64,000 nucleotides of DNA from Mycobacterium sp. (GTDB lineage: Bacteria > Actinomycetota > Actinomycetes > Mycobacteriales > Mycobacteriaceae), in NCBI GenBank assembly GCA_025965895.1, contig JAOPWC010000114.1, positions 62,001-126,000 on the forward strand. The letters are read 5' to 3'. The notes beneath the pieces were generated by a model. It was not told the origin of the DNA. It was given only the letters and a program-made list of their open reading frames with translations, and did not search any database. Below are positions 48,773-60,072 of the stretch, piece by piece. A program made the translations under genes and the position numbers. The stretch's first letter is position 1. Every line of letters starts with the position of its first letter.

Positions 48773-50103
48773 ACCTTCCTTTCTCAGAATGGCTGCCACG
48801 GCAGCGCTGGTACGCAGGCCGCAGCCGGGAGATGACCTCGGCCGAACCGGCCGAAGTCGTCGCGCTGCGTGATGACCTCGACCTGGTGCTCGTCGACGTC
48901 GACTACGCCGACGGCTCTTCGGAGCGATATCAGGTGATCGTGCGGTGGGATTCGGCCCCGATCTCGGAGTACAGCAACATCGCGACGATCGGCAGCGACG
49001 GTGACCGCACTGGGTACGACGCGTTGTACGGCCCCTCGGCCGCGCAGTTCCTGCTCTCGTTGATCGACACCTCGGCGGTCCGCGGTGAGGTGACGTTCGC
49101 CAAGGAACCGGATATCACGCTGCCGCTGCAGGCCTCCCCGCGAGTGTTCGACTCCGAGCAGAGCAACACCAGCGTGGTGTTCGAACAGGACGCGATCCTG
49201 AAGGTCTTCCGCCGGGTCAGCTGCGGCATCAACCCCGACATCGAGCTGAACCGGGTGCTGGGGCGGGCCGGCAACCCGCACGTGGCGCGGCTGCTCGGAA
49301 CGTACGAGACGACGGCAGCCGACGGCAGTGGCGACGAACGCTGTCCCCTCGGCATGGTGAGCCAGTACGCCGCCAACTCGGCCGAGGGCTGGGACATGGC
49401 CACCGCGAGCACCCGTGACCTGTACGCCGAAGGCGATCTCTACGCCTACGAGGTGGGCGGCGACTTCGCGGGCGAGTCGTACCGGCTCGGTGAAGCTGTC
49501 GCGTCCGTGCACGCGGCGCTCGCCGAACAGTTGGGAACGTCCAGCGCCCCATTCCCGGTGGAAGCGATGTTGAAACGGCTGTCGGCCGCGGCGTCGGCCG
49601 TGCCGGAACTGCAGCAGTACGTCCCGGCGATCGAGAAGCGGTTCAACGACCTGGCAGGCGAGAAGATCACGGTGCAACGGGTACACGGCGACCTGCATCT
49701 GGGCCAGGTGCTGCGTACCCCCGAAAGGTGGCTGCTGATCGACTTCGAGGGCGAGCCGGGACAGCCGCTCAACGAGCGCCGCCAGCCTGACTCGCCGCTT
49801 CGCGACGTGGCCGGCATGCTGCGCTCGTATGCCTACGCCGCCTACCAGCAGCTCGTGAACCAGCCGAGCGGCGACGAGCAGCAAAAACAGCTGGCCGCCC
49901 GCGCCCGCGAATGGGTCGACCGCAACAGCTCCGCGTTCTGTGACGGCTACGCCGCCGCCGCAGGCAGCGACCCGCGGGGCTCGGCCGATCTGCTGGCCGC
50001 GTACGAGCTCGACAAGGCCGTCTATGAAGCGGCCTACGAGGCTCGGCACCGGCCGGCGTGGCTGCCGATCCCGCTGCGCTCGATCGCCCGGCTCGTCTCG
50101 TAA
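48769..50103 (+). CDS. mak: Maltokinase
   Basis: A 444-residue kinase of the aminoglycoside phosphotransferase-like fold, also called Pep2. N-terminal cap: [19 protein letters not shown]. Catalytic loop: [11 protein letters not shown]. Metal-binding segment: [20 protein letters not shown]. These fit Mak of M. tuberculosis (Rv0127) and M. bovis BCG. It phosphorylates maltose to maltose-1-phosphate with ATP, and its start overlaps the treS stop as ATGA, so the two products are made together. It is followed closely by a minus-strand PPOX gene. Confidence 0.96.
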   Translation: MNLPFSEWLPRQRWYAGRSREMTSAEPAEVVALRDDLDLVLVDVDYADGSSERYQVIVRWDSAPISEYSNIATIGSDGDRTGYDALYGPSAAQFLLSLIDTSAVRGEVTFAKEPDITLPLQASPRVFDSEQSNTSVVFEQDAILKVFRRVSCGINPDIELNRVLGRAGNPHVARLLGTYETTAADGSGDERCPLGMVSQYAANSAEGWDMATASTRDLYAEGDLYAYEVGGDFAGESYRLGEAVASVHAALAEQLGTSSAPFPVEAMLKRLSAAASAVPELQQYVPAIEKRFNDLAGEKITVQRVHGDLHLGQVLRTPERWLLIDFEGEPGQPLNERRQPDSPLRDVAGMLRSYAYAAYQQLVNQPSGDEQQKQLAARAREWVDRNSSAFCDGYAAAAGSDPRGSADLLAAYELDKAVYEAAYEARHRPAWLPIPLRSIARLVS

Positions 50104-50106
50104 TCG

Positions 50107-50538
50107 TCACGCGGCGAGATTGAAGGCCGACACCACCTTCGTCGGCCGGACCCGTACGACGAGCTCGCCGGGTACGCCGTTAAGTCGCCCGAACTCCTCG
50201 GCGCGCTCGGGACCCATGTAACGGGCGCCGATCCGGGTCGCGGTGTCCAGCAACTCCTGCGGATCCCCCGATGTGGCGGCGACACCCTGCACCTGCACGA
50301 AGGAATACGGCGGATGCGGGTCGTCGACGCACATCACCACTCTCCGATCACGGGCCAGCGAACGACCTTTCGCGGTGTCGCGGCCGGTGTTGAACACCAG
50401 CTCACCGCCGTCGACGATGAACCACACCGGCGCCACCAGCGGCCGGCCGTCTGACCCCAGGTACCCGAGCATTCCGGTGCGGGTGCCGGCCGACAGGAAT
50501 TCGACGATCTCGGGCGAGAGTTCGGTCACCGCCGGCAC
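50107..50538 (-). CDS. PPOX-family F420/flavin-binding protein (Rv0121c-like)
   Basis: A 143-residue split-barrel protein: GTRTGMLGYLGSDGRPLVAP, VWFIVDGGELVFNTGRDTAK, RDRRVVMCVDD, then VVRVRPTKVVSAFNL. This is the pattern of PPOX-class F420-dependent reductases. The GTG start at 50538 abuts the stop of the acyl-CoA dehydrogenase gene upstream, so they are probably cotranscribed. Rv0121c lies beside fusA2 in M. tuberculosis, as I recall; here the homologue is next to mak. Substrate unknown. Confidence 0.84.
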   Translation of the reverse strand: MPAVTELSPEIVEFLSAGTRTGMLGYLGSDGRPLVAPVWFIVDGGELVFNTGRDTAKGRSLARDRRVVMCVDDPHPPYSFVQVQGVAATSGDPQELLDTATRIGARYMGPERAEEFGRLNGVPGELVVRVRPTKVVSAFNLAA

Positions 50539-51645
50539 CTACAGCGACACGACGTCGTAGTCACCGAGCAGGTCGATCAGCACATGCAGGTGATCATCGA
50601 AGGAGCCCAGGGTTTGCCCGATCGCGGTGAGTCTCGCCAGATAATGGCCGACCGGGTACTCCGCGGTCATCCCGATGCCGCCGTGCAACTGGACCGCTTC
50701 CTGGCCGATGTGCCGCGCCGCGCCGTCGATTCGCAGCTTGGCCCGCGAGGCGATCACCGGGTCGAGTTTTCCGTCGGCGATGGACATCGCGGCGTACATG
50801 TTCATGCTGCGGGCCATTTCCAGCGACACGTACATGTCGGCGGCGCGCTGCGTCAGCGTCTGGAATTTGTTCAGCGTGACCCCGAACTGCTTGCGGGTCT
50901 TGAGATATTCACTGGTCAGCCGCAGCGCCTCCTCCATCGCCCCGACCGCTTCGGCGCACAGTGCCGACTGAGTGCGGATGATCGCGTTGCGGATGGAGTC
51001 CGTCGCGTCCGCGGCCTCACCCAGCGGCTCGGCCGGTGTCTGGTCGAGATCGATCTGCGCGCCCCGCTGGCCGTCGAATGTTCTGTACTTGTGTCGGGTG
51101 ACGGCGTCGGCGTCGACAAGGAACAGCCCGGTGCCGCCGTCGGGCAGGGCCGCGCTGACCACCAGCGTGTCGGCGCAGTCACCGGCGAGCACGGGGTTCT
51201 TGCGCCCGGTGATCGTCCACGAGTCGCCGTCGTGGACAGCCTTGGTAGCGATTTCAGCAGTGGGCCAACGCATCCCTGGCTCGCTGTGAGCGAATGCCAG
51301 CAATGTCTCACCCGCCGCGACCCGCTCGAGCAATTGCTGCTGGGATTCGTTGCCGCTCTCGGCGATGAGCACACCGGGTGTCAGCGCGGCGGCGATGATC
51401 GGCTCCGGCGCCAGGCGCCGCCCCACCTCGGTGAGAACCACCATCGTTTCGATCGGTCCTACCTCGGCAGTCTCGAAGGTCAGCCCGAGGATGCCGATCT
51501 CGGCCAGCTGCGCCCACACGTCGCGGCTCCAGCCGAGCTCGGTGTCGACGACCTTGTTGCGGCTCTCCGGGTCATACGTGCGTGCGAGCAGACTCCGGGT
51601 GGTGTCGCGCAGCAGGACCTGCTCGCCGCTCAGTTCAAAATCCAT
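50539..51645 (-). CDS. Acyl-CoA dehydrogenase, smaller partner
   Basis: A 368-residue ACAD-fold protein. The FAD-contact segment is AGDCADTLVVSAALPDG-like and the C-terminal half has RKQFGVTLNKFQTLTQRAADMYV and LHGGIGMTAEYPVGHYLARL. The first half is less conserved than in stand-alone enzymes. It lies 9 bp downstream of another acyl-CoA dehydrogenase gene, the arrangement of heteromeric (alpha2beta2) ACAD pairs known from mycobacteria. Only one partner usually carries the catalytic Glu; which does so here needs a structure-based alignment. Probable steroid, branched-acyl or fatty-acyl substrate. Confidence 0.87.
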   Translation of the reverse strand: MDFELSGEQVLLRDTTRSLLARTYDPESRNKVVDTELGWSRDVWAQLAEIGILGLTFETAEVGPIETMVVLTEVGRRLAPEPIIAAALTPGVLIAESGNESQQQLLERVAAGETLLAFAHSEPGMRWPTAEIATKAVHDGDSWTITGRKNPVLAGDCADTLVVSAALPDGGTGLFLVDADAVTRHKYRTFDGQRGAQIDLDQTPAEPLGEAADATDSIRNAIIRTQSALCAEAVGAMEEALRLTSEYLKTRKQFGVTLNKFQTLTQRAADMYVSLEMARSMNMYAAMSIADGKLDPVIASRAKLRIDGAARHIGQEAVQLHGGIGMTAEYPVGHYLARLTAIGQTLGSFDDHLHVLIDLLGDYDVVSL

Positions 51646-51654
51646 GGCTTGCCC

Positions 51655-52830
<1,176 letters not shown>

Positions 52831-52919
52831 GTTTCCTCCCGGGTGTGACAGTGCGCACCGCACCTCCTGCCTTGCACATTAGGCTTTGCACCTTCGGGTT
52901 GGTGAGGAGGCCAAGTGCG

Positions 52920-53894
52920 ATGCGTGCGGTGAGGGTGAGTAGGTTGGACGGTCCGGACGCTGTCGAGGTCGCGGACATCGACGAACCCGCCGCCGACGAC
53001 GGCGTTGTCGTGGACGTACACGCGGCCGGTGTCGCGTTTCCCGACGCGCTGCTGACCCGTGGCCTGTACCAGTACAAGCCGCAGATCCCGTTCGTCCTCG
53101 GTGGCGAGGTCGCGGGGGTGGTGCGGTCCGCGCCAGCGGGCTCGCAAGTCCGGCCGGGAGACAGAGTCGCGGGTCTGACCATGCTTGATGGTGGGATGGC
53201 AGAGGTCGCGGTGCTGCGACCCGACCACGTGTTCAAGCTCCCCGACGGCGTCAGCTTCGAAGCCGGCGCCGGCCTGCTGTTCAACGACCTGACGGCGCTG
53301 TTCGCACTGCGGGTCCGCGGTCGGCTCCGCCAGGGCGAGACGGTGCTGGTACACGGCGGCGCTGGTGGGATCGGGACGTCGACGCTGCGGTTGGCCCCCG
53401 CGCTGGGCGCATCGCGGACGATCGCGGTGGTCAGCAGCGACGACAAGGTCGACGTCGCGAAGGCGGCAGGCGCCACCGACGTGGTGCTGGCGGACGGATT
53501 CAAGGACGCCGTCAAAGGGCTGACCGACGGGCAAGGGGTGGACATCGTCGTGGACCCTGTCGGCGGGGACCGCTTCACTGACTCGTTGCGATCGCTGGCA
53601 CCGGGCGGGCGACTCCTGGTGATCGGGTTCACCGGGGGGGAGATCCCGACAGTGAAGGTGAATCGACTGCTGCTGAACAACGTTGACGTGGTCGGTGTCG
53701 GCTGGGGAGCGTGGACGCTGTCGCATCCCGGCGCACTGGCCCGGCAGTGGGCCGAACTCGAGCCGTTGCTCGCAACCGGTCGGGTGCGCGCACCGCAGCC
53801 GGAGACCTACCGACTCGACGACGCGAGGAATGCGATCGCCGCGCTGGAAAACCGCACGGCCAAGGGCAAAGTCGTGCTCAAAGTCAGGGACTAG
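52920..53894 (+). CDS. Zinc-independent quinone oxidoreductase/MDR-family reductase
   Basis: A 324-residue MDR-superfamily protein without the zinc-ligand cysteines of alcohol dehydrogenases. N-terminal domain: DEPAADDGVVVDVHAAGVAF and PQIPFVLGGEVAGVV. The NADPH-binding motif is VLVHGGAGGIGTSTLRLA, followed by ATDVVLADGFKDAV. ATG 52920 lies after GAGGAGGCCAAGTGCG. It would reduce quinones or enones with NADPH. It faces away from the acyl-CoA dehydrogenase pair and may be involved in the same lipid pathway, which is inference. Confidence 0.9.
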   Translation: MRAVRVSRLDGPDAVEVADIDEPAADDGVVVDVHAAGVAFPDALLTRGLYQYKPQIPFVLGGEVAGVVRSAPAGSQVRPGDRVAGLTMLDGGMAEVAVLRPDHVFKLPDGVSFEAGAGLLFNDLTALFALRVRGRLRQGETVLVHGGAGGIGTSTLRLAPALGASRTIAVVSSDDKVDVAKAAGATDVVLADGFKDAVKGLTDGQGVDIVVDPVGGDRFTDSLRSLAPGGRLLVIGFTGGEIPTVKVNRLLLNNVDVVGVGWGAWTLSHPGALARQWAELEPLLATGRVRAPQPETYRLDDARNAIAALENRTAKGKVVLKVRD

Positions 53895-54039
53895 CACTCA
53901 GCCGCCGCCAGGGGTGCGCCGCTCCCACCACCGCGCCGGATCACCGGGCTGAACAGCTACTGCCCAGCCCTCTCGAGCACACCAGCGTCCACGTCGCGGT
54001 GGCGCCGGAGGTGCTGCACAGGCGGGGTGATCAGCTGTG

Positions 54040-54079
54040 AAAACACGCCGACCTCAGCACATTTGTGCTGGGGTCGGCG
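54040..54079 (-). terminator. Intrinsic terminator of fbpC
   Basis: On the minus strand CGCCGACCCCAGCACA pairs with TGTGCTGAGGTCGGCG in a 15-pair stem (one G-U) with a four-base loop, then TGTTTTC. It lies 10 bp after the fbpC stop. Stem plus T-run is the classical Rho-independent form, uncommon in mycobacteria. The stem could also serve the convergent quinone-reductase gene. Confidence 0.85.
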
Positions 54080-54089
54080 CGCAGGCGGA

Positions 54090-55196
<1,107 letters not shown>

Positions 55197-55345
55197 CTAA
55201 CGATTCCGATTCGGAGAGGACTCGGCGTGAACCCGGTAACCATCGTCCTGACCAGGGAAAACAGCTCGACCTGCGCTTCTGATCAGCGATTTGAGTCGGT
55301 TATGAGTTCGTTACGGGCGAACGGTGGACCACGGGCGCGATCTGC

Positions 55346-55528
55346 CTAGGAGTCGCCTTGCCGGCTGCGCGCTTCGGCGCCGCTCTCGCCGACATCAAGG
55401 CTGTCGTCGGAACCGGTGCGACCCACGTAGGTACCCTCGTCGTCGTCACTCTTGCCTGCGCGTGATCCGGCCACCTCGGGGTCGGATTCGACGTCGTATT
55501 CGCCTTTTCCGCCGCTCTCCGTGCTCAT
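55346..55528 (-). CDS. Small acidic hypothetical protein
   Basis: A 60-residue protein from ATG 55528, after GGAGGCGAACGAA. It is rich in Gly, Ser, Asp and Glu (ESGGKGEYDVESDPE, SDDDEGTYVGRTG) and is predicted to be disordered. Similar short acidic proteins are annotated in mycobacteria. The frame extends upstream, but only this start has a good ribosome site. Function unknown. Confidence 0.65.
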   Translation of the reverse strand: MSTESGGKGEYDVESDPEVAGSRAGKSDDDEGTYVGRTGSDDSLDVGESGAEARSRQGDS

Positions 55529-55641
55529 TTCGTTCGCCTCCTGCGTGTGTTCGCCGAGTCGTCGGGCCGTAGCACGCCGTCTACCCGCGGAGGCGGTCAT
55601 TAAACACCGTGATCGACGGTGTCGTCTACTGGGCGCCGCCC

Positions 55642-55821
55642 ATGCGTGGGAAGAACGGCCGTGTCGGGGGAGCTGTCACCACCTGCGTGACGGTGCCCGT
55701 GCTTCTTTCGGTGCTCGGCGCGGTCACCGTGGCGGCTCCGGCGGGTTCGGCGGTGGGTCATAGCCATGACGGGCCGCACGAGACACTACTTCGGCCTGGA
55801 GAGGTCATAAACGGTCGCTGA
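55642..55821 (+). CDS. Possible small exported peptide
   Basis: From ATG 55642, a 59-residue frame with a basic start (MRGKNGR), a hydrophobic core (VTVPVLLSVLGAVTVAA) and a signal-peptidase-like site near GSAVG, leaving a short His-containing tail (HSHDGPHE). A signal peptide by chance is possible. Its end overlaps the end of the convergent GT39 gene by 36 bp. No family recognised and no clear ribosome site. Confidence 0.4.
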   Translation: MRGKNGRVGGAVTTCVTVPVLLSVLGAVTVAAPAGSAVGHSHDGPHETLLRPGEVINGR

Positions 55822-57705
55822 CCCGACTTTCGTTGCGTTGAAGGACGTCTTGACCCACTTTGCGATGTCGGTGTGGCCACCTCCACCCCACGGGCCCCCG
55901 TGGCCGTGGTTGTCTTCGACGATGTAATAGGCGACTCGGTGGCTGTGGACGTCGTCGATGAATTCGCTCAGCGTGGGTACCGGGTCGCGACCGGAGAATC
56001 CACCGATCGCCATGACGGCGGTGTTGCTCGAAAGCTCCAGACCGGCAGCAGCAGAAGACCGGTCGACCCCGGCCGACCACTCGGTGTTCGTCGCTGCCAA
56101 CATCTGGTCGAGCTGATGGTTGTCGTCCATCTGGCCGAAGCCGCCCCCGGGCCCGTTGGGTGTTGCCGACGGCGGCCCGACCGACGGCCCACCGCCGGTG
56201 TGCGGTTGGCCTATCGTCGCGATGGTGTAGGCGGTCGCACCGGCGAAGGCGCCGACCAGCGCAATAACCAAGGACATCAACGCGATTCGCGGACGTAACC
56301 CGGCGACGACAAGTATCGCAACCGACGCCACCACCACCAGCACCAGCATGACCCACCGAAGCGGTGGGAGCCAGTCGGCGTTTCGGCGCAGGAGCCACCA
56401 GCTCCAGCACCCGCTGGTCAACAGTATCGCTGCCAAACCGGTCCGGCCGAACCGGGAGCCGCGGCCCCGCCACATCTCCGTCACGCCGATCGCGAACATG
56501 CCGGCGACTGCGGGCGCGATCGAAAGGCTGTAATACGGGTGGATCATGCCGCTCATGAAGCTGAGCACCAGGCCATCCACCACGATCCAGCCGCCGAACA
56601 GAATTGCCGCCGCTCTGATCAGATCCGTGCGGGGTGCCCGTCCGCGCGACACGATTACCAGGACCACGCACAACAGTGCCGCGGGCAGCAGCCAACCGAC
56701 CTCGAAGCCGAACTCACCGGAGAACAGCCGAGGAGGCCCGTGTGATTGATTGCTCCAGCCGCCGAACCCACCGTGCGCATTGTGGCCGGCCATCACCTGG
56801 TAGCCCGCGGCGGACCCGGTGACGCCTTGGTCGGGGTTGGGGGACCCCTGATGGTTGTGTCCGAGAACTCGCGCGAAGCCGTTGTACCCCAACACCAGGT
56901 TCATGAAGTTGTTGTCGGTCGAGCCGGCGATGTAGGGCCGCGACGAAGCGGGCCACCACAGCGTCACCAGTACGAACCAGGCCGCAGACGCGATCAGCGC
57001 TACGAGCCCGACACCGAGGTGAAGGAGACGGCGGCGAAGCGTCGTCGGCGCGGCGATCAGGTAGGCCAGCGCCAGCGCCGGCGCCACCATCAGCCCTTCG
57101 AGCATCTTGGCCAAAAACGCGAAGCCGAGTGCAACGCCCGCCCATGCCATCCACGTGACGCTGGCCCGCCCCAAGGCGCGGACGGTGAAGTACGCCGCGG
57201 CCATCATCAGCAGGACCATCACCGCGTCGGGGTTGTTGAAGCGGAACATCAACGCCGCCACGGGCGTCAGTGCCAGCGCTGCGCCGGCGAGCAAGCCGGC
57301 GGGGCGCCCGATGACCCGTGTCACCGCGCCATACAGCAGTGCCACGGCCGCCACCGCCATGAGCGCCTGCGGAATCAGCATGCTCGCGCTGCTGAAGCCG
57401 AACAGCTGACCCGACAGGCCCATCACCCATTGCGACACGGGGGGCTTGTCGACGGTGATGAAGTTGTGCGGGTCCAGCGAGCCGAAGAGCAACGCCTCCC
57501 GGTCCTTCGAACCGGCTTGAGCCGCACCGGCGTAGAACTGGTTGCCCATTCCGTTGATCGTGATGTTCCACAGGTAAAGGACGGCGGTTCCGATCAACAG
57601 AACGGCCAGCCCGATCCGCTCCCACGTCGTCGCCCGTCGATAGGGCCCGGCGGCCGGTGGTGGGGTGTCGGTGGCAGCGGCAGGTGCATCCAACGTCGTT
57701 GTCAC
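55786..57705 (-). CDS. GT39-family membrane glycosyltransferase
   Basis: A 639-residue protein with about 11-12 membrane segments. The N-terminal loop GMGNQFYAGAAQAGSKDREA and FGSLDPHNFITVDKPPVSQW hold the DE/DxxP-type catalytic loop of ArnT/PMT-like lipid-linked sugar transferases. A Gly-rich loop (TPNGPGGGFGQMDDNHQL) and a globular C-terminal domain (LSSNTAVMAIGGFSGRDPVP) are as in the YkcA/B-like family. It would transfer a sugar from a polyprenyl phosphate to an acceptor at the outer face of the membrane. Substrate unknown. Confidence 0.87.
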   Translation of the reverse strand: MTTTLDAPAAATDTPPPAAGPYRRATTWERIGLAVLLIGTAVLYLWNITINGMGNQFYAGAAQAGSKDREALLFGSLDPHNFITVDKPPVSQWVMGLSGQLFGFSSASMLIPQALMAVAAVALLYGAVTRVIGRPAGLLAGAALALTPVAALMFRFNNPDAVMVLLMMAAAYFTVRALGRASVTWMAWAGVALGFAFLAKMLEGLMVAPALALAYLIAAPTTLRRRLLHLGVGLVALIASAAWFVLVTLWWPASSRPYIAGSTDNNFMNLVLGYNGFARVLGHNHQGSPNPDQGVTGSAAGYQVMAGHNAHGGFGGWSNQSHGPPRLFSGEFGFEVGWLLPAALLCVVLVIVSRGRAPRTDLIRAAAILFGGWIVVDGLVLSFMSGMIHPYYSLSIAPAVAGMFAIGVTEMWRGRGSRFGRTGLAAILLTSGCWSWWLLRRNADWLPPLRWVMLVLVVVASVAILVVAGLRPRIALMSLVIALVGAFAGATAYTIATIGQPHTGGGPSVGPPSATPNGPGGGFGQMDDNHQLDQMLAATNTEWSAGVDRSSAAAGLELSSNTAVMAIGGFSGRDPVPTLSEFIDDVHSHRVAYYIVEDNHGHGGPWGGGGHTDIAKWVKTSFNATKVGSATVYDLSRPK

Positions 57706-57837
57706 ACTGCCATTGATGCATCCCTACCCGGCATAAAGCTGTGAAAATGCGGCGAGCCTGCTGAGATAGCCTGCTACCCACCGCTATCGGGCTGAAACGC
57801 GGTGACGCAGCTTCGGGCGAGGCTGTGAATCGCCGAT

Positions 57838-58662
57838 ATGCTGACCTTTGTGTTCCGGTTGTGCCGAACCTGCGGAGTGGAACACGCCACGACGCCGGAC
57901 GTCTGCGTGATCTGCGCCGACGAGCGGCAGTGGGTGCCGCGGTCGGGCCAGCAGTGGGTGACCCTAGACGAATTGTCGGCCGACGGGGCGCGGGTCGCGT
58001 TGACCGACCTGGAAGACAACCTCATCGACCTGCAAACCACCCCGCCGTTAGGCATCGGCCAACATTCGAAGCTTGTCTGCGGTCGGGACGGGAACGTGCT
58101 GTGGGATCCGTCGGGTTTCGTCGACGACGCCGCCGCCGCGGCGGTTGCGGCGCGTGGCGACGTCATCGCGATCGTGGCCAGCCACCCGCACATGTTCGGA
58201 GCCCAGGTGCAGTGGAGCCGACTGCTCGGCGACGTCCCGGTGTACGTCAACGCCGCCGACGCCGAGTGGGTCATGCGGCCGGATCCGGTGATCAAGCTGT
58301 GGTCCGGCACGCTGACGTTGACACCTGCGCTGTCGGTGGTCCAGGTCGGTGGCCACTTTCCGGGCAGCGCCGTCGCATGCTGGAGCGACGGCGCCGAGGG
58401 GCGCGGCGTGCTGCTGGCGGGGGACACGATCTTCCCCAACTCGGATGGCCGGACGGTGGGCTTCCTCCGCAGTTATCCGAACCGGATCCCGTTGTCCGCG
58501 GCGGTGGTCCAGCGGATGGCCCGAACGCTGGACAATCTCGAGTTCGACCGCGTCTATGGTCTGTTCACCAACTCAATCGACCGCGACGCCCGCCGGTGCG
58601 TGCGCTACTCGGCCGATCGCCACAGTGCCTGGGTGAACGGGGAGTACGACCACCTGACCTGA
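57838..58662 (+). CDS. MBL-fold metallo-hydrolase
   Basis: A 274-residue protein with the metallo-beta-lactamase fold pattern: KLVCGRDGNVLWDPSG, ASHPHMFGAQVQWSRLLGDV (HPHMFG replaces the usual HxHxDH), a later VQVGGHFPGSAVACW and LLAGDTIFPNSDGRTVGF. The second Asp-His pair of the HxHxDH motif is changed, so metal binding may differ. N-terminal Cys pairs (RLCRTCG, VCVICADE) could bind zinc. It probably starts an operon with the amidase gene 21 bp downstream. Function unknown. Confidence 0.82.
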   Translation: MLTFVFRLCRTCGVEHATTPDVCVICADERQWVPRSGQQWVTLDELSADGARVALTDLEDNLIDLQTTPPLGIGQHSKLVCGRDGNVLWDPSGFVDDAAAAAVAARGDVIAIVASHPHMFGAQVQWSRLLGDVPVYVNAADAEWVMRPDPVIKLWSGTLTLTPALSVVQVGGHFPGSAVACWSDGAEGRGVLLAGDTIFPNSDGRTVGFLRSYPNRIPLSAAVVQRMARTLDNLEFDRVYGLFTNSIDRDARRCVRYSADRHSAWVNGEYDHLT

Positions 58663-58683
58663 GCCGCCGTTAAGCTGCCGCAG

Positions 58684-60072
58684 GTGGATCCCGACATCGC
58701 GTTCTCCGGCGCGGCCGAGCAGGCCAGATTGCTCGCCGCCGGAACGATCACCGCCCCTGCCCTGCTGGAGCTTTACCTTGACCGGATCCGCCGCCTCGAT
58801 CCCCGGTTGAACGCCTACCGCGTCGTGCTTGTGGATCCGGCCCGTGCCGAAGCCGCGGCCGCACAGCAGAGACTGGACGCCGGTGAGCGGCTCCCGCTGC
58901 TCGGCGTGCCGATCGCGATCAAGGACGACGTCGACGTCGCCGGCGAAGTGACGACGATGGGCACCAGCGCACACGGTCCGGCGAAAACACGCGACGCCGA
59001 GGTGGTTCGTCGGCTCCGCGCCGCCGGCGCGGTGATAATGGGCAAGACCCACGTGCCCGAGCTGACCATCTGGCCCTTCACCGAGACCCTCACCTTCGGC
59101 GCTACCCGCAACCCGTGGGACACCGACCGCACCCCCGGCGGCAGCAGCGGGGGAACGGCCGCCGCGGTGGCCGCCGGTTTGGCCCCGATAGGCCTCGGCT
59201 CGGACGGGGCGGGTTCGATCCGCATCCCGAGCAGCTGGTCCGGTCTTTTCGGCATCAAGCCGCAGCGCGATCGCGTCCCGCTGCACCCGCATGACGACGC
59301 CTGGAACGGCATGGTGGTCAATGGGCCGCTCACCCGCATCGTGGAAGATGCGGCCCTGTTCTTGGATGTCACCACGACGCTACCTGCGCCGGACGGCGGG
59401 TTTGTCGCGGCTGCCGCCCGCCCTCCGGGCAGGCTGAGGGTGGCGCTGAGCACGAAGGTGCCGCCGCCGCTGATCGCCCGAGTCGGCAGGGAGCAGCGGC
59501 GCGCGGTGGACCAGGCAGGTGCGCTGTTCCGAGAGCTTGGCCATGACGTGGTGCGCCGCGACCCCGACTACCCGCTCTGGGGTCCGTTCGGAAACGTGGT
59601 CCCCCGGTATGTCCGCGGGGTGTACGACGACGTGAAGACGCTGCCGCACCCGGAGCGCCTGGAGTCGCGGAGTCGTGGCATGGCGCGGATCGGCGCGCTG
59701 TTCTCGGACAGGCGGATGAGCCGGATTCGTGCTGCGGAACCTGCCTTGACCGCCCGGATGCTGAGCATCTTCGACGACGTCGACGTCGTGGTGACCCCCG
59801 GTACCGCGGCCGGCCCGTCACGGATCGGCGCGTATCAGCGCCGCGGCGCTGTCGCGACACTTGCCCTCGTCGCGGCCCGCGTTCCGTTCCACGCGGCGTT
59901 CAACGCCACCGGGCAGCCCGCCGCTGTCGTGCCGTGGGGCCTCGATGAGGACGGCCTGCCCCTGTCGATCCAGCTTGTCGGCAGGCCCGCCGACGAGGCG
60001 ACACTACTGGCGCTGAGCACCCAAATCGAGGCGGCTCGGCCGTGGGCGCAAATGCGGCCGCCGGTGAGTTGA
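58684..60072 (+). CDS. Amidase (amidase-signature family)
   Basis: A 462-residue enzyme, GTG start. The Ser-cisSer-Lys triad is present: Lys80 in VPIAIKDD, cis-Ser154 in PGGSSGGTAA and nucleophile Ser178 in GSDGAGSIRIPS. Length and the C-terminal TGQPAAVVPWGLDEDGLPLS fit family amidases such as AmiC or AmiB2 of M. tuberculosis. It hydrolyses amide bonds of unknown substrate. The last 69 bp overlap the convergent acyltransferase gene. Follows the MBL gene closely. Confidence 0.9.
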   Translation: MDPDIAFSGAAEQARLLAAGTITAPALLELYLDRIRRLDPRLNAYRVVLVDPARAEAAAAQQRLDAGERLPLLGVPIAIKDDVDVAGEVTTMGTSAHGPAKTRDAEVVRRLRAAGAVIMGKTHVPELTIWPFTETLTFGATRNPWDTDRTPGGSSGGTAAAVAAGLAPIGLGSDGAGSIRIPSSWSGLFGIKPQRDRVPLHPHDDAWNGMVVNGPLTRIVEDAALFLDVTTTLPAPDGGFVAAAARPPGRLRVALSTKVPPPLIARVGREQRRAVDQAGALFRELGHDVVRRDPDYPLWGPFGNVVPRYVRGVYDDVKTLPHPERLESRSRGMARIGALFSDRRMSRIRAAEPALTARMLSIFDDVDVVVTPGTAAGPSRIGAYQRRGAVATLALVAARVPFHAAFNATGQPAAVVPWGLDEDGLPLSIQLVGRPADEATLLALSTQIEAARPWAQMRPPVS

